From an uncultured Clostridia bacterium (GTDB taxonomy: Bacteria; Bacillota; Clostridia; Christensenellales; Borkfalkiaceae): a stretch of DNA of 64,000 bases. The notes below the pieces were generated by a model. That model made no database searches and was not told the origin of the DNA. It worked only from the letters and a program-made list of their open reading frames with translations. The translations under genes and the position numbers were made by a program. How positions within the stretch are numbered: position 1 is the first letter of the stretch; each line of letters opens with the position of its first letter. Location: the NCBI GenBank assembly GCA_944354035.1, contig CALVPS010000002.1, positions 32,316-96,315 of the forward strand, read 5' to 3'. Shown piece by piece: positions 10,207 through 19,143 of the stretch.

Positions 10207-11325
10207 ATGGCAAATTCTGCAGTAGGCGTTATTTTTTCCAATGTACATGACGAGAATATTCCTGAACTTTCCCGTCACCGCACCATGGCGTCTATTCCTT
10301 ACGGGGGAAGATACCGCCTGATCGACTTCATGCTTTCGAATTTTGTCAATTCCGGCATTACGACGGTCGGCATCGTTACAAAATATAACTATCAGTCGCT
10401 GATCGACCACCTGGGCAGCGGTAAAGATTGGGATCTCGCCCGTAAGGACGGCGGCATCATCCTGCTCCCGCCCTATTCGGACGAAACAGACGCGCCGTAC
10501 ACCAATCGATTGGAGGCGCTGAAGGGGATCACCGGATTTTTGAACCACAGAAACGAAGAGTATGTGGTCATCTCCGACTGCGACGGGATCGCCCGGGTAG
10601 ACGTAGCCGATATCGTGCGTTTCCACGAGGAGAAGGGGGCCGATATCACCATGGTATACCATGCCGAAGAGGGGCCCGTTGCGTCAAATTACTACATTAC
10701 GCTTACGCCCGGCGAGGACGGTCGCATCAAGGGGGTAAAGATCAACCCGCGCATCAAGGGGAACGCCAAAAACGATGTTTATATCAACATCATGGTCATT
10801 AACCGCGAGTTCCTGATCGATATCATTCAGGACGCCGTGACGCGTGGGCTCTCCAGCTTCGGAAAGGACATTTTGGCAAAGAACGTCGATACGTTAAAAA
10901 TCTACGGATATGCCTTCGGCGGGTACTATGCAGGCATCAATTCGCTGCAAAAGTACTACAAGCACAGCATGGAGCTGCTGAACAAGGATGTCCGCGACGA
11001 GCTGTTCGGCGCGCGCGATATCTACACCAAGGTCCGCGATTCGGCGCCTTCCAAGTATATCGACGGTGCCGTAGTGAAGGATTCGCTGATCTCCGACGGC
11101 TGCGTCATCGAAGGTACGGTGGAAAACTGCATCCTGTTCCGCGGCGTAAAGATCGGAAAGGGGAGCCGGATAAAAAATTCCATCATCATGCAGGACAGTA
11201 TTATCGGCTCGAATGTGGAACTTAATTGCGTCATTACCGATAAAAACGTGGTAGTGCGTGATCGGCATCACCTTTCCGGATGCGAGGAGCTGCCGTACTT
11301 TATAGCCAAGGGCAGAATGATCTGA
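10207..11325 (+). CDS. glgD: ADP-glucose pyrophosphorylase subunit GlgD
   Basis: GlgD is the GlgC paralogue that forms a GlgCD complex in Bacillota and modulates its activity. The 372-aa product keeps the fold and the YGGRYRLIDFMLSN segment, but the catalytic glycine loop LAGGxGxRL is replaced by a degenerate N-terminus (GVIFSNVHDENIPEL). This fits a largely non-catalytic subunit. The C-terminal beta-helix is present (VVKDSLISDGCVIEGTVEN and following). It is in the operon immediately after glgC. Confidence 0.95.
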   Translation: MANSAVGVIFSNVHDENIPELSRHRTMASIPYGGRYRLIDFMLSNFVNSGITTVGIVTKYNYQSLIDHLGSGKDWDLARKDGGIILLPPYSDETDAPYTNRLEALKGITGFLNHRNEEYVVISDCDGIARVDVADIVRFHEEKGADITMVYHAEEGPVASNYYITLTPGEDGRIKGVKINPRIKGNAKNDVYINIMVINREFLIDIIQDAVTRGLSSFGKDILAKNVDTLKIYGYAFGGYYAGINSLQKYYKHSMELLNKDVRDELFGARDIYTKVRDSAPSKYIDGAVVKDSLISDGCVIEGTVENCILFRGVKIGKGSRIKNSIIMQDSIIGSNVELNCVITDKNVVVRDRHHLSGCEELPYFIAKGRMI

Positions 11326-11413
11326 CAAATTTTGTTATGATCAGCGCGCGCGGCCCGGCGTGGATGACCCGCCGGGGCCGTGGGAATGGGGATAATTGAT
11401 AAGGAGGATCGAA

Positions 11414-13045
11414 ATGAGCACCGCAAAAACTGCTGCCGGTACAAAAAAATCAACGGCAAAAAAGAAGCCCGTGATCACGGAGCCTGTCGCGGAGGTGAAA
11501 GAGCCGGCTGTCGCCGAGCAGACGGAAGAGGCTACCATTGTAAGCGTTCCGCCTGTAGAGGTCGTTGCGGACGCGGAGACGGCGCCCGTAGAAGAACCCG
11601 CACCCGAACTGCACGTCGAACCGAAAAAGAAAATTTTGTTTGTCGCCTCCGAGGCAGCGCCGTTTATCGCAACGGGCGGCCTTGCCGAGGTGATCGGCTC
11701 GCTTTCCAAGGCGATCGCCAAGGATGACACGTACGACGTCCGCGTGATCATTCCGCTCTATCAGGATATCAAAAAGGAATACCGGAAAGACTTTAAGTTT
11801 ATCGGCAATATTTTTGTTCCGCTCTCTTGGAGAAATCAGTACTGCGGGATCTTTGAATACGAGGCGAATAACGTCCGCTTCTATTTCGTGGACAACGAAT
11901 ATTACTTTAAGCGGCCCGGTTGTTACGGCTATTATGACGACGGTGAACGGTTTGCTTTCTTCTGCCGCAGCGTCATGGAGATCCTTTCCTTCCTGGGGTT
12001 CTACCCCGATATCCTGCACTGCCACGATTGGCAGGCGGCTTTGGCGGCGCTCTATTTAAAGACGATCTATTGTTTCCGTCCAGAGTACCAGTTTATCCGC
12101 GCGGTGTTCACCATCCACAATATCGAATACCAGGGAAAATATTCGCTGGATATTTTGGAAGATCTGTTCGGCATCTCCAATCGGTTTCGCTATCTTGTGG
12201 AGTACGATCGTTGCATCAACCTGATGAAGGGCGCCATTGAATGCTGTGAACGCTTCTCTACCGTCAGCCCCACCTATGCGGGCGAGATAAAAGATCCGTA
12301 TTATTCGCACGGGCTGGATCCGATCATCCGCCGCAACGAGTTTAAGCTGTGCGGGATCCTGAACGGCATCGATCCCGATTACTATAATCCCGCCACCGAT
12401 AAATCACTGTTTGCCAACTACAGCGCCGACGATCCGGGCAATAAGGCGATCTGCAAAGAGGAGTTGCAGCGCATGCTTAATCTTCCCGTAAAGCCGGATA
12501 CGCCCGTCATTGCCATGATCACGCGCTTGGTGGCGCACAAGGGTCTTGACCTTGTTAAGGAAGTGATCGAGCAGGTATTGCGTCAGGACGTGCAGTTTGT
12601 GCTGCTGGGAACGGGCGATTCCGCTTACGAGAACTATTTCAGCGACCTTGCGCGCAGATATCAGGGGAAAGTCGTTTCGATCATTTCGTTCAACTCCGAT
12701 CTCTCCCGTAAAATTTATGCGGGCGCCGATCTGTTCCTCATGCCCTCCAAGAGCGAGCCCTGCGGGTTGTCGCAGATGATCGCTTCGCGCTACGGCACGG
12801 TTGCGATCGTGCGCGAGACGGGCGGCCTGCGCGACAGCATTACGCCGTACGGCGCCGGCGGAAACGGATTTACTTTCCACGACTATAATGCATACGATAT
12901 GTTGTATGTGATAAACGAAGCGCTTGGCGTGTACCGCGACAAGGCGGCATGGGAGACGCTGCGCAAAAAGGCGATGGAGACCGACTTCAGCTGGGCTACT
13001 TCTGCCAAATACTATATGGGCCTTTATATGGGGATGTTAAAATAA
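11414..13045 (+). CDS. glgA: Glycogen synthase GlgA with N-terminal extension
   Basis: GlgA is a GT5 glycosyltransferase that elongates alpha-1,4 glucan from ADP-glucose. The start is ATG 11414 with AGGAGG 7 nt upstream, giving 543 aa. The catalytic body begins near residue 73 (KILFVASEAAPF). Before it lies an extension of about 70 residues: a Lys/Ala/Thr-rich patch, then Pro/Glu/Val-rich low complexity. Normal GlgA begins almost directly at this strand. The KTGGL motif reads ATGGL (Ala86 where many synthases have the ADP-glucose-contacting Lys). The C-terminal donor-site region SKSEPCGLSQMIASRYGT is intact. The enzyme is probably active, since similar substitutions may be common in clostridial GlgA. 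Confidence 0.94.
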   Translation: MSTAKTAAGTKKSTAKKKPVITEPVAEVKEPAVAEQTEEATIVSVPPVEVVADAETAPVEEPAPELHVEPKKKILFVASEAAPFIATGGLAEVIGSLSKAIAKDDTYDVRVIIPLYQDIKKEYRKDFKFIGNIFVPLSWRNQYCGIFEYEANNVRFYFVDNEYYFKRPGCYGYYDDGERFAFFCRSVMEILSFLGFYPDILHCHDWQAALAALYLKTIYCFRPEYQFIRAVFTIHNIEYQGKYSLDILEDLFGISNRFRYLVEYDRCINLMKGAIECCERFSTVSPTYAGEIKDPYYSHGLDPIIRRNEFKLCGILNGIDPDYYNPATDKSLFANYSADDPGNKAICKEELQRMLNLPVKPDTPVIAMITRLVAHKGLDLVKEVIEQVLRQDVQFVLLGTGDSAYENYFSDLARRYQGKVVSIISFNSDLSRKIYAGADLFLMPSKSEPCGLSQMIASRYGTVAIVRETGGLRDSITPYGAGGNGFTFHDYNAYDMLYVINEALGVYRDKAAWETLRKKAMETDFSWATSAKYYMGLYMGMLK

Positions 13046-13181
13046 GTCTTCCGGCATACAGAAGACCGCGGGAATAGGGGCTGGGTGCGTTTCCTAATTC
13101 CATCCGCCCCTCTTTCTCATGTCTTCGGTACGGCCGCCCGATCCGAAACGTCACTAATTTTTCAGGAGATAAAGCAAATTC

Positions 13182-15608
13182 ATGAGCAAGTTAACCGAAC
13201 AGGAAGCACATCGGCTGATCGCGGGAAAACTCTCGCGCTATTTTGGCGTTGTCCCGCAAGAGGCCTCGCAGGAACAGATCTATAAAGCGGTCGTCATGAG
13301 CGTTCGAGACATCATGGCCGAGATGCATCAGAAGTTCCATTACAAAATGAAGAGCGCAAAGGCAAAGCGCGTCTATTATTTATGCATGGAATTTTTGATG
13401 GGGCGTTCGTTGAAAAACAGCGTATACAACCTGGGGATCCACGACGCCTTGCAGGGCGCCTTAAAGCAGTTTAAGGTGACGTTGGAAGATCTGTACGAGC
13501 AGGAACCCGATGCCGGGCTGGGCAACGGGGGATTGGGTCGTCTTGCCGCTTGTTTTTTGGACGGACTTGCCACGCAGCATTACCCTGCAATGGGATTTTC
13601 CATCTGCTATCAGTACGGATTGTTCAAGCAAAAGATCATCGACGGTTGGCAGATCGAATTGCCGGACGTATGGCTGCCCGGCGGTGCAGCATGGCTGATC
13701 CAGCGCACCGACAAGCAGTTTATCGTCCGCTTTGACGGTACGTTGGAAGAAAAGTGGACCGATCACGGCATGGAGACCGTGTACCACAACGCAAAGGAAG
13801 TGGAGGCCATTGCATACGACATGATGGTATCCGGAAAAGATTCCGAATGCGTCAGCGTGTTGCGGCTGTGGCGGTCGCGCGCGATCCAAAAGTTCGATAT
13901 GCAGTTGTTTTCGCAGGGCCACTACGAGGAGGTCATGCAGGACGATACCGATGCGCAGCTGATCTCTAAGGTGCTGTATCCCTCCGACAACCATTACGAA
14001 GGGAAGACGCTTCGCTTAAAGCAGCAATATTTTTTGGTTTCCGCCTCGCTTCAATGCATCGTCTCCGATCACAAGCGCCGCTACGGCTCGCTTGCACTGC
14101 TGCCGCAGATGGCTGCTATCCATATCAACGATACGCATCCTGCGCTTGCGATCCCCGAGCTCATGCGCATTTTGGTGGACGAAAATTATTTCAGTTGGGA
14201 GGTCGCGTGGAATATTACAACGGCCACCTGTGCGTACACCAATCATACCGTGCTGGCCGAGGCGCTTGAAACGTGGCCGGAGGATCTGATTTCCCGTCGG
14301 CTGCCGCGTATTTATCAGATCTTAAAGGAGATCAATCGTCGCTTCTGCGAAGATTTATGGGCAAAATTCCCCGGCGATTGGAATAAAATTTCGCGCATGG
14401 CCATTCTGTCGCACAACACCGTGCGCATGGCAAACTTGTGTGTGATGGGGTCGCACAGTACAAACGGGGTATCCGAATTGCACAGCGAGATCATTCGCGG
14501 AAGCATTTTCCGCGATTTTTACGACTATGAACCGCACAAGTTTTGCAATGTTACCAACGGCATTGCGCATCGCCGCTGGCTGAATCAGTCCAATCCAGAA
14601 CTGTGCGAGTTGATCACCGACTGTATCGGCGACGGGTACGACAAGCGGGCTGAAAAGCTTGCCGAGCTTTCAAAATTCGCCGACGACGAAAGTGTGTTAA
14701 AGCGGCTGGATGCGATAAAGCGCATCAAAAAGGTTCAGTTTGCCGCATATGCCAAAAAACAGCAGGGGATATCGATCGATCCCGACACCGTGTTCGATGT
14801 ACAGGCAAAGCGCATGCACGAGTATAAGCGCCAGCTGCTGAACGTGCTCCACATCATTGCCGACTACAACGCGCTGCGCGAGGATCCGGAGCGCGATATT
14901 CTGCCGAAAACGTATATTTTCGGGGCTAAGGCGGCCGCAGGATACGATATGGCAAAGCAGATCATAAAACTTATCTGCTTTCTGGCGGAGGATATCCGTA
15001 AAAATCCTAAGATCAATCAAAAACTGAACGTCGTCTATATGGAAAATTATAATGTTACCATGTCAGAGGCGCTTATGCCGGCAAGTGAAATTTCCGAGCA
15101 GATCTCGCTCGCCGGAAAGGAGGCCAGCGGGACGGGCAACATGAAGTTTATGATCAACGGCGCGCTGACCATCGGAACGCTGGACGGCGCCAATGTGGAA
15201 ATGGCGCAGCGGGTAGGGGACGATAATATCTTTATTTTCGGACTGACTTCCGACGAGGTGAACGAAATTTGGTCAAGCGGATACAACTCCAGCGCCTATT
15301 ATAATCAGAACCAGTCCATGCGAAAGATCATCGAATCGCTGATCGTCGGCTTCAACGGTACGTCGTTTGCCGATATCGCAAACTATCTGTTGCGCAATGC
15401 GCCGGTGGCCGATCCGTATATGTGTCTTGCCGATTACGAGTCTTACGCCACGACGCAGGATATGATGTCCCGCCTGTATCGCGACGAAAAGATGGCGTGG
15501 AACAGAAAATCGCTAATGAATATTGCAGCGTCGGGATATTTTTCCGCCGATCGCAGCGTGCGGGATTATGCACACGAAATTTGGGGCTTAAAGGCCATCG
15601 TAAAGTGA
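13182..15608 (+). CDS. glgP: Glycogen phosphorylase GlgP
   Basis: This GT35 enzyme releases glucose-1-phosphate from glycogen chain ends using phosphate and PLP. The 808-aa product shows the family blocks NGGLGRLAACFLDG (about residue 109) and the PLP-lysine segment EASGTGNMKFMINGALTIG (about 646). It is as long as bacterial and animal phosphorylases (about 800-840 aa). An AGGAGA-type ribosome site precedes ATG 13182. The 136-bp gap after glgA holds no clear promoter or terminator, so it is probably co-transcribed with the synthetic genes. Confidence 0.96.
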   Translation: MSKLTEQEAHRLIAGKLSRYFGVVPQEASQEQIYKAVVMSVRDIMAEMHQKFHYKMKSAKAKRVYYLCMEFLMGRSLKNSVYNLGIHDALQGALKQFKVTLEDLYEQEPDAGLGNGGLGRLAACFLDGLATQHYPAMGFSICYQYGLFKQKIIDGWQIELPDVWLPGGAAWLIQRTDKQFIVRFDGTLEEKWTDHGMETVYHNAKEVEAIAYDMMVSGKDSECVSVLRLWRSRAIQKFDMQLFSQGHYEEVMQDDTDAQLISKVLYPSDNHYEGKTLRLKQQYFLVSASLQCIVSDHKRRYGSLALLPQMAAIHINDTHPALAIPELMRILVDENYFSWEVAWNITTATCAYTNHTVLAEALETWPEDLISRRLPRIYQILKEINRRFCEDLWAKFPGDWNKISRMAILSHNTVRMANLCVMGSHSTNGVSELHSEIIRGSIFRDFYDYEPHKFCNVTNGIAHRRWLNQSNPELCELITDCIGDGYDKRAEKLAELSKFADDESVLKRLDAIKRIKKVQFAAYAKKQQGISIDPDTVFDVQAKRMHEYKRQLLNVLHIIADYNALREDPERDILPKTYIFGAKAAAGYDMAKQIIKLICFLAEDIRKNPKINQKLNVVYMENYNVTMSEALMPASEISEQISLAGKEASGTGNMKFMINGALTIGTLDGANVEMAQRVGDDNIFIFGLTSDEVNEIWSSGYNSSAYYNQNQSMRKIIESLIVGFNGTSFADIANYLLRNAPVADPYMCLADYESYATTQDMMSRLYRDEKMAWNRKSLMNIAASGYFSADRSVRDYAHEIWGLKAIVK

Positions 15609-15737
15609 TCGCACCGGGCGCTGATTTGGCCGACGAAACGGGAGAGAGAAACAGCGGAACGGTCGCCGCACGGCGATCGTTCAACGCATAAATTAATTGT
15701 CCTTGGAAGAAGCAACGCGATCGCAGCGGTATCGAAT

Positions 15738-17555
15738 ATGAGTTTTTACTATAATCCTTTAAACCGAGCATGCAAAAATCTTATGGGTGCCTTTGCGCGG
15801 GGCAGCACGCTTGTCCTGCACGTCTATTTTGATCCGGAAGATTTTGCCGACGAATGCTTTTTTGTCTATTTTTCCGATGGTAAGGATCCCGTGCGCATTC
15901 CGATGCAGCGGGACGGCAATCGTTTTAAACTGTCGCTGAAATTTCATCAGATCGGCCTATATTTTTACTATTTTTTGATCGGCGGAAAAGTTTTTGAGTG
16001 CGGACGGTTTCGTGACGGCGTCATTTCGAACGATTCTCACATCCGTGCATGGCAGATCACCGTATATGACGAGGCATATCATACGCCGGATTGGATGAAG
16101 GGCGGCGTGATGTACCAGATCTTTCCCGATCGGTTTTACCGTTCCGGGAATTATCCCATTGCAAAAAACAAAGTGCTGCGCGGCGATTGGGGCGGACTGC
16201 CGAATTATCGGCCGAACGAGTACGGAAAGGTATTGAACAACGACTTTTTCGGCGGGAATTTGAACGGGATCAATAAAAAGCTCGACTATTTAAAGGAGCT
16301 CGGCGTTACGGTCATCTATTTAAATCCCATTTTTGAAGCGTACTCTAATCACCGCTACGATACCGGCGACTATATGAAGATCGATCCGCTTTTGGGGACG
16401 ACAGCCGATTTCGACAAACTGACCGAAGAGGCCTCCAGGCGCGGGATCCGCATCATTTTGGACGCCGTGCTCAATCACACCGGAGACGACAGCCGCTATT
16501 TTAACCGATACGGCCATTACAAAGACAGCGTCGGCGCCTATCAGTCGCCCAATTCCCCGTATTTTTCGTGGTATAATTTTCGTAATTATCCGGAATCGTA
16601 CGACAGCTGGTGGGGCATTGAAACGCTTCCCGCCGTAAACGAGGCGTCGCCATCCTATCAGGAATTTATTTTCGGCGAGGATGGCGTGCTGAAAAATTGG
16701 TTGCGGCACGGTATCAGCGGCTATCGTTTGGATGTCGCCGACGAATTGCCCGATTTCTTTTTGCAAAAGCTGCGTGCCGCGGTCAAGGACGAGAAGTCGG
16801 ACGCCGTAGTAATCGGCGAGGTCTGGGAAGACGCCTCCAACAAAATCGCGTACAGCGAACGCAGGCAGTATCTGCAGGGCAAGGAACTTGACAGCGTTAT
16901 GAATTATCCCCTGAAGGACGCCATTATCAGCTACGTGCAGTCGGGGAACGCCACGCAATTGCGCGAAACGATCTATATGCTGATCGATAACTATCCAAAG
17001 GAGACGCTCGACTGCCTGATGAATATTTTGGGAACGCACGATACGCCGCGCATCCTTACGGTGTTCGGCGGAAAGACGTGCGCCAACAAGGACGAGATGG
17101 CCGTTACCTTTTTGAGCCAAAAGGAAAAGATCGCTGCCAGAAAAAAGTTGATGATGGCGGCCGTGCTGCAATTTACGCTGCCGGGGATCCCGTGCATCTT
17201 TTACGGCGACGAAAATGCGACCGAGGGCTACCAGGATCCGTTTTGCAGGCGTTGTTTCGATTGGACGCATACAGACGAGGAGCTTACGTCATTTTATAAA
17301 AAGCTCGGCGCGATCCGCGCGTCGCTGCCGCAATTCCGCGACGGAGAATACGACGAACTGTTTGCCGATAGTAGCTGTATCGTATATGAGCGGCGCACGG
17401 GGGAAGGCGTTGTGTATGTATATGTCAATAATTCCCAGGGGGAATATTGCATCGATCTGAACGGCGTGTATTACGAGCATCTTAGCGGAAAAAAATTTTT
17501 GGGACGTTTGAATTGCCTTCCGCACTCCTACGGAATTCTTACAAAGCTTGAATAG
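15738..17555 (+). CDS. Cytoplasmic GH13 alpha-glucan hydrolase/transferase
   Basis: This 605-aa alpha-amylase-family enzyme has an N-terminal beta-sandwich (about residues 1-115) and a barrel with the four GH13 regions: DAVLNHTGD, YRLDVADEL (nucleophile Asp), VIGEVWED (acid/base Glu) and GTHDTPR (transition-state Asp). It also has the MYQIFPDRFYRSG start typical of neopullulanase/cyclomaltodextrinase-like enzymes. There is no signal peptide, so it acts inside the cell, plausibly trimming or debranching limit dextrins left by GlgP. It occupies the place where glgX or malQ might be expected. The ribosome site is weak. Confidence 0.85.
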   Translation: MSFYYNPLNRACKNLMGAFARGSTLVLHVYFDPEDFADECFFVYFSDGKDPVRIPMQRDGNRFKLSLKFHQIGLYFYYFLIGGKVFECGRFRDGVISNDSHIRAWQITVYDEAYHTPDWMKGGVMYQIFPDRFYRSGNYPIAKNKVLRGDWGGLPNYRPNEYGKVLNNDFFGGNLNGINKKLDYLKELGVTVIYLNPIFEAYSNHRYDTGDYMKIDPLLGTTADFDKLTEEASRRGIRIILDAVLNHTGDDSRYFNRYGHYKDSVGAYQSPNSPYFSWYNFRNYPESYDSWWGIETLPAVNEASPSYQEFIFGEDGVLKNWLRHGISGYRLDVADELPDFFLQKLRAAVKDEKSDAVVIGEVWEDASNKIAYSERRQYLQGKELDSVMNYPLKDAIISYVQSGNATQLRETIYMLIDNYPKETLDCLMNILGTHDTPRILTVFGGKTCANKDEMAVTFLSQKEKIAARKKLMMAAVLQFTLPGIPCIFYGDENATEGYQDPFCRRCFDWTHTDEELTSFYKKLGAIRASLPQFRDGEYDELFADSSCIVYERRTGEGVVYVYVNNSQGEYCIDLNGVYYEHLSGKKFLGRLNCLPHSYGILTKLE

Positions 17556-17576
17556 TATGTCAGACGTACTATTCAA
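17548..17576. repeat. 29-bp near-perfect palindrome at the end of the glycogen operon
   Basis: TTGAATAGTA (17548-17557) and TACTATTCAA (17567-17576) are exact inverted arms, and the pairing nearly continues through GTC-A-GAC in the centre. It contains the stop codon of the GH13 gene and lacks a following T run, so it is not a typical terminator. Both arms carry the heptamer ACTATTC that recurs near the recombinase. Confidence 0.75.
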
Positions 17577-17602
17577 TACGTGCATCGATCGCCGGGCGCC
17601 GT

Positions 17603-17628
17603 AAAACGCTCCGGCGTTTTGTTTGTTT
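17603..17628 (+). terminator. Terminator of the glycogen operon
   Basis: AAAACGC (17603-17609) pairs with GCGTTTT (17614-17620) around a TCCG loop, followed by GTTTGTTT. Confidence 0.65.
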
Positions 17629-17788
17629 CTGCAAAAATGTCTGTAAAACGGTATATAAGACGAAAAGCGTCTGCGCCGCATCCGTGTTTTGTTCGGACAA
17701 AACCAATAACGGTGCATGCCGTATAAAATTTTATCAAGCGGCGATTTTTTCCATTATTTTTTGTGTTAAACAGTCTTTTTTATACCAT
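17629..17788. other. Gene-free part of the glg-recombinase spacer
   Basis: I see no coding sequence here. The whole 511-bp spacer (17556-18066) is AT-richer than its surroundings and holds the palindrome, the terminator, the 13-bp repeats and the recombinase promoter, which are listed separately. Confidence 0.6.
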
Positions 17789-17820
17789 ACTATTCGTAAA
17801 AGCTGCATTTTGCGAATAGT
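17789..17820. repeat. 32-bp inverted-repeat site (recombinase core-like)
   Basis: ACTATTCGTAAAA (17789-17801) faces TTTTGCGAATAGT (17808-17820), which is its inverse with one mismatch, around a 6-bp centre GCTGCA. Arms of 11-13 bp around a 6-8 bp centre are the layout of tyrosine-recombinase core sites. The sequence does not resemble Bacillus dif, so a direct dif call is not justified. Confidence 0.7.
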
Positions 17821-18017
17821 TTTATCTCTCCTTGCGCGCATCTTTTTCTGTCGTTGCAGTACTTTTTTCTTCCGGCCGCGCGCGCTGGTTCGATCGTGGC
17901 CGAATTTTTAATAGCCCCTGTCTTCTCTTCTTTTTCTTTTGCCGCCCGTATACGTGCGGCGTTATGTCTTTGCCGCGCCCTGCATCGCCCTCGCATCTGT
18001 GATTATTTTTTCGTTGA

Positions 18018-18030
18018 ACTATTCGTAAAA
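18018..18030. repeat. Third copy of the 13-bp element
   Basis: ACTATTCGTAAAA is identical to 17789-17801, in direct orientation 229 bp away. It ends exactly where the -35 box of the recombinase promoter begins. Confidence 0.8.
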
Positions 18031-18065
18031 TTGACAAATATGTCGTCGTATGCTATAATTGTCAA
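18031..18065 (+). promoter_or_regulatory. Recombinase promoter inside an inverted repeat (leaderless candidate)
   Basis: TTGACA at 18031-18036 and TATAAT at 18054-18059 are 17 bp apart, both perfect consensus. TTGACAA (18031-18037) and TTGTCAA (18059-18065) form an inverted repeat that brackets the core promoter. ATG 18067 follows the -10 box by 7 nt. Confidence 0.85.
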
Positions 18066-18066
18066 T

Positions 18067-19140
18067 ATGGCAAACGGTACAAAAAACGCACCCGATTATT
18101 ACAGGGAACGGAACGTAAATAATTTGGAAAAAATCGACGCCTTGCTGCAGGAGCTCCCCTCTTTCTGCGAGGATTTTTTGCGCGGCGTGGAGACGCGCAC
18201 AAGCTCGCTGACTCGCTTGAATTATGTGTACGATCTGCGGATTTTTTTCGATTTTCTCTCTAAAAAGAAGTTTCGCGGCAAGGATGTGCACGAAATCACG
18301 CTGGAAGAGCTTGAAACGGTGACCGATACCGATCTGGAGATTTTTTTAAGCTACTTGTCCAATTATCGCTTTGGCGAAAAGCGTCTTTCCTGCAACGAAC
18401 GCGCCAAGGCGCGCAAACTTTCGACCGTACGCTCCATGTTTCGTTACTTTTTTAATAAGGGACTGATCGAGGTCAATAATTCCGCGAAGGTCGCCACGCC
18501 GAAGCTGCACGAAAAAGAAATTATCCGCCTGGAGCGGGACGAGGTGTCCTCTCTGCTCGATACGGCGGAACTGGGCAGCGGGCTTTCGCAGCATGCAAGC
18601 GGCTATCATGAAAAGACGAAGATCCGCGACAGCGCTATCCTCACCTTGTTTTTAGGGACAGGTATCCGTATTTCCGAGCTGGTAGGCCTCAACAACGAGA
18701 GTATCGATTTTACCAACAATTCGTTTGTGGTGACCCGTAAGGGCGGCAATCAAGCGATCTTGTATTTTTCCGAAGAGGTTGGCGACGCACTGGCTGCCTA
18801 TATGGCGCAAAAGGAAGAAGATCCAAAGGTCCCCCACGGTGAACACGCACTTTTTTTATCGCTGCAATACCGCAGGATCACGGTGCGCGCCGTGGAGAAT
18901 TTGGTCAAAAAATATGCCAAAATCGTTACGCCGCTCAAAAAGATCACGCCGCACAAACTGCGATCCACATACGGCACAGAGCTCTACCGCGAGACGGGCG
19001 ATATTTATATCGTGGCCGACGTACTGGGACATCGGGACGTAAATACGACCCGTAAGCACTACGCCGCCATCTCCGAAGACCATCGCCGCGCTGTCGCCGA
19101 TGCGGTCAAACTTCACAAACCGGACGATTGGGAGGATTGA
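18067..19140 (+). CDS. Xer-like tyrosine recombinase
   Basis: This 357-aa site-specific recombinase has an N-terminal SAM-like core-binding domain (about residues 20-140) and a C-terminal catalytic domain. All catalytic positions are visible: Arg201 (GTGIRISEL), Lys225 (TRKGG), His296 and Arg299 (PHKLRS), His322 (LGHRD) and Tyr332 (RKHYA). It is longer at the N-terminus than XerC/XerD (about 300 aa). I start it at ATG 18067; the frame runs further upstream but through the repeats and promoter. It is followed after 3 bp by hflX and sits beside the 13-bp repeats, which may be its binding sites. A chromosomal Xer role or control of a nearby switch are both possible. Confidence 0.85.
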   Translation: MANGTKNAPDYYRERNVNNLEKIDALLQELPSFCEDFLRGVETRTSSLTRLNYVYDLRIFFDFLSKKKFRGKDVHEITLEELETVTDTDLEIFLSYLSNYRFGEKRLSCNERAKARKLSTVRSMFRYFFNKGLIEVNNSAKVATPKLHEKEIIRLERDEVSSLLDTAELGSGLSQHASGYHEKTKIRDSAILTLFLGTGIRISELVGLNNESIDFTNNSFVVTRKGGNQAILYFSEEVGDALAAYMAQKEEDPKVPHGEHALFLSLQYRRITVRAVENLVKKYAKIVTPLKKITPHKLRSTYGTELYRETGDIYIVADVLGHRDVNTTRKHYAAISEDHRRAVADAVKLHKPDDWED

Positions 19141-19143
19141 CCT

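Noticed and set aside
17789..17820. Chromosome dimer resolution site (dif)
   Set aside because: The spacing fits, but the arm sequences do not match Bacillus or E. coli dif, so I list it only as a core-like inverted repeat.
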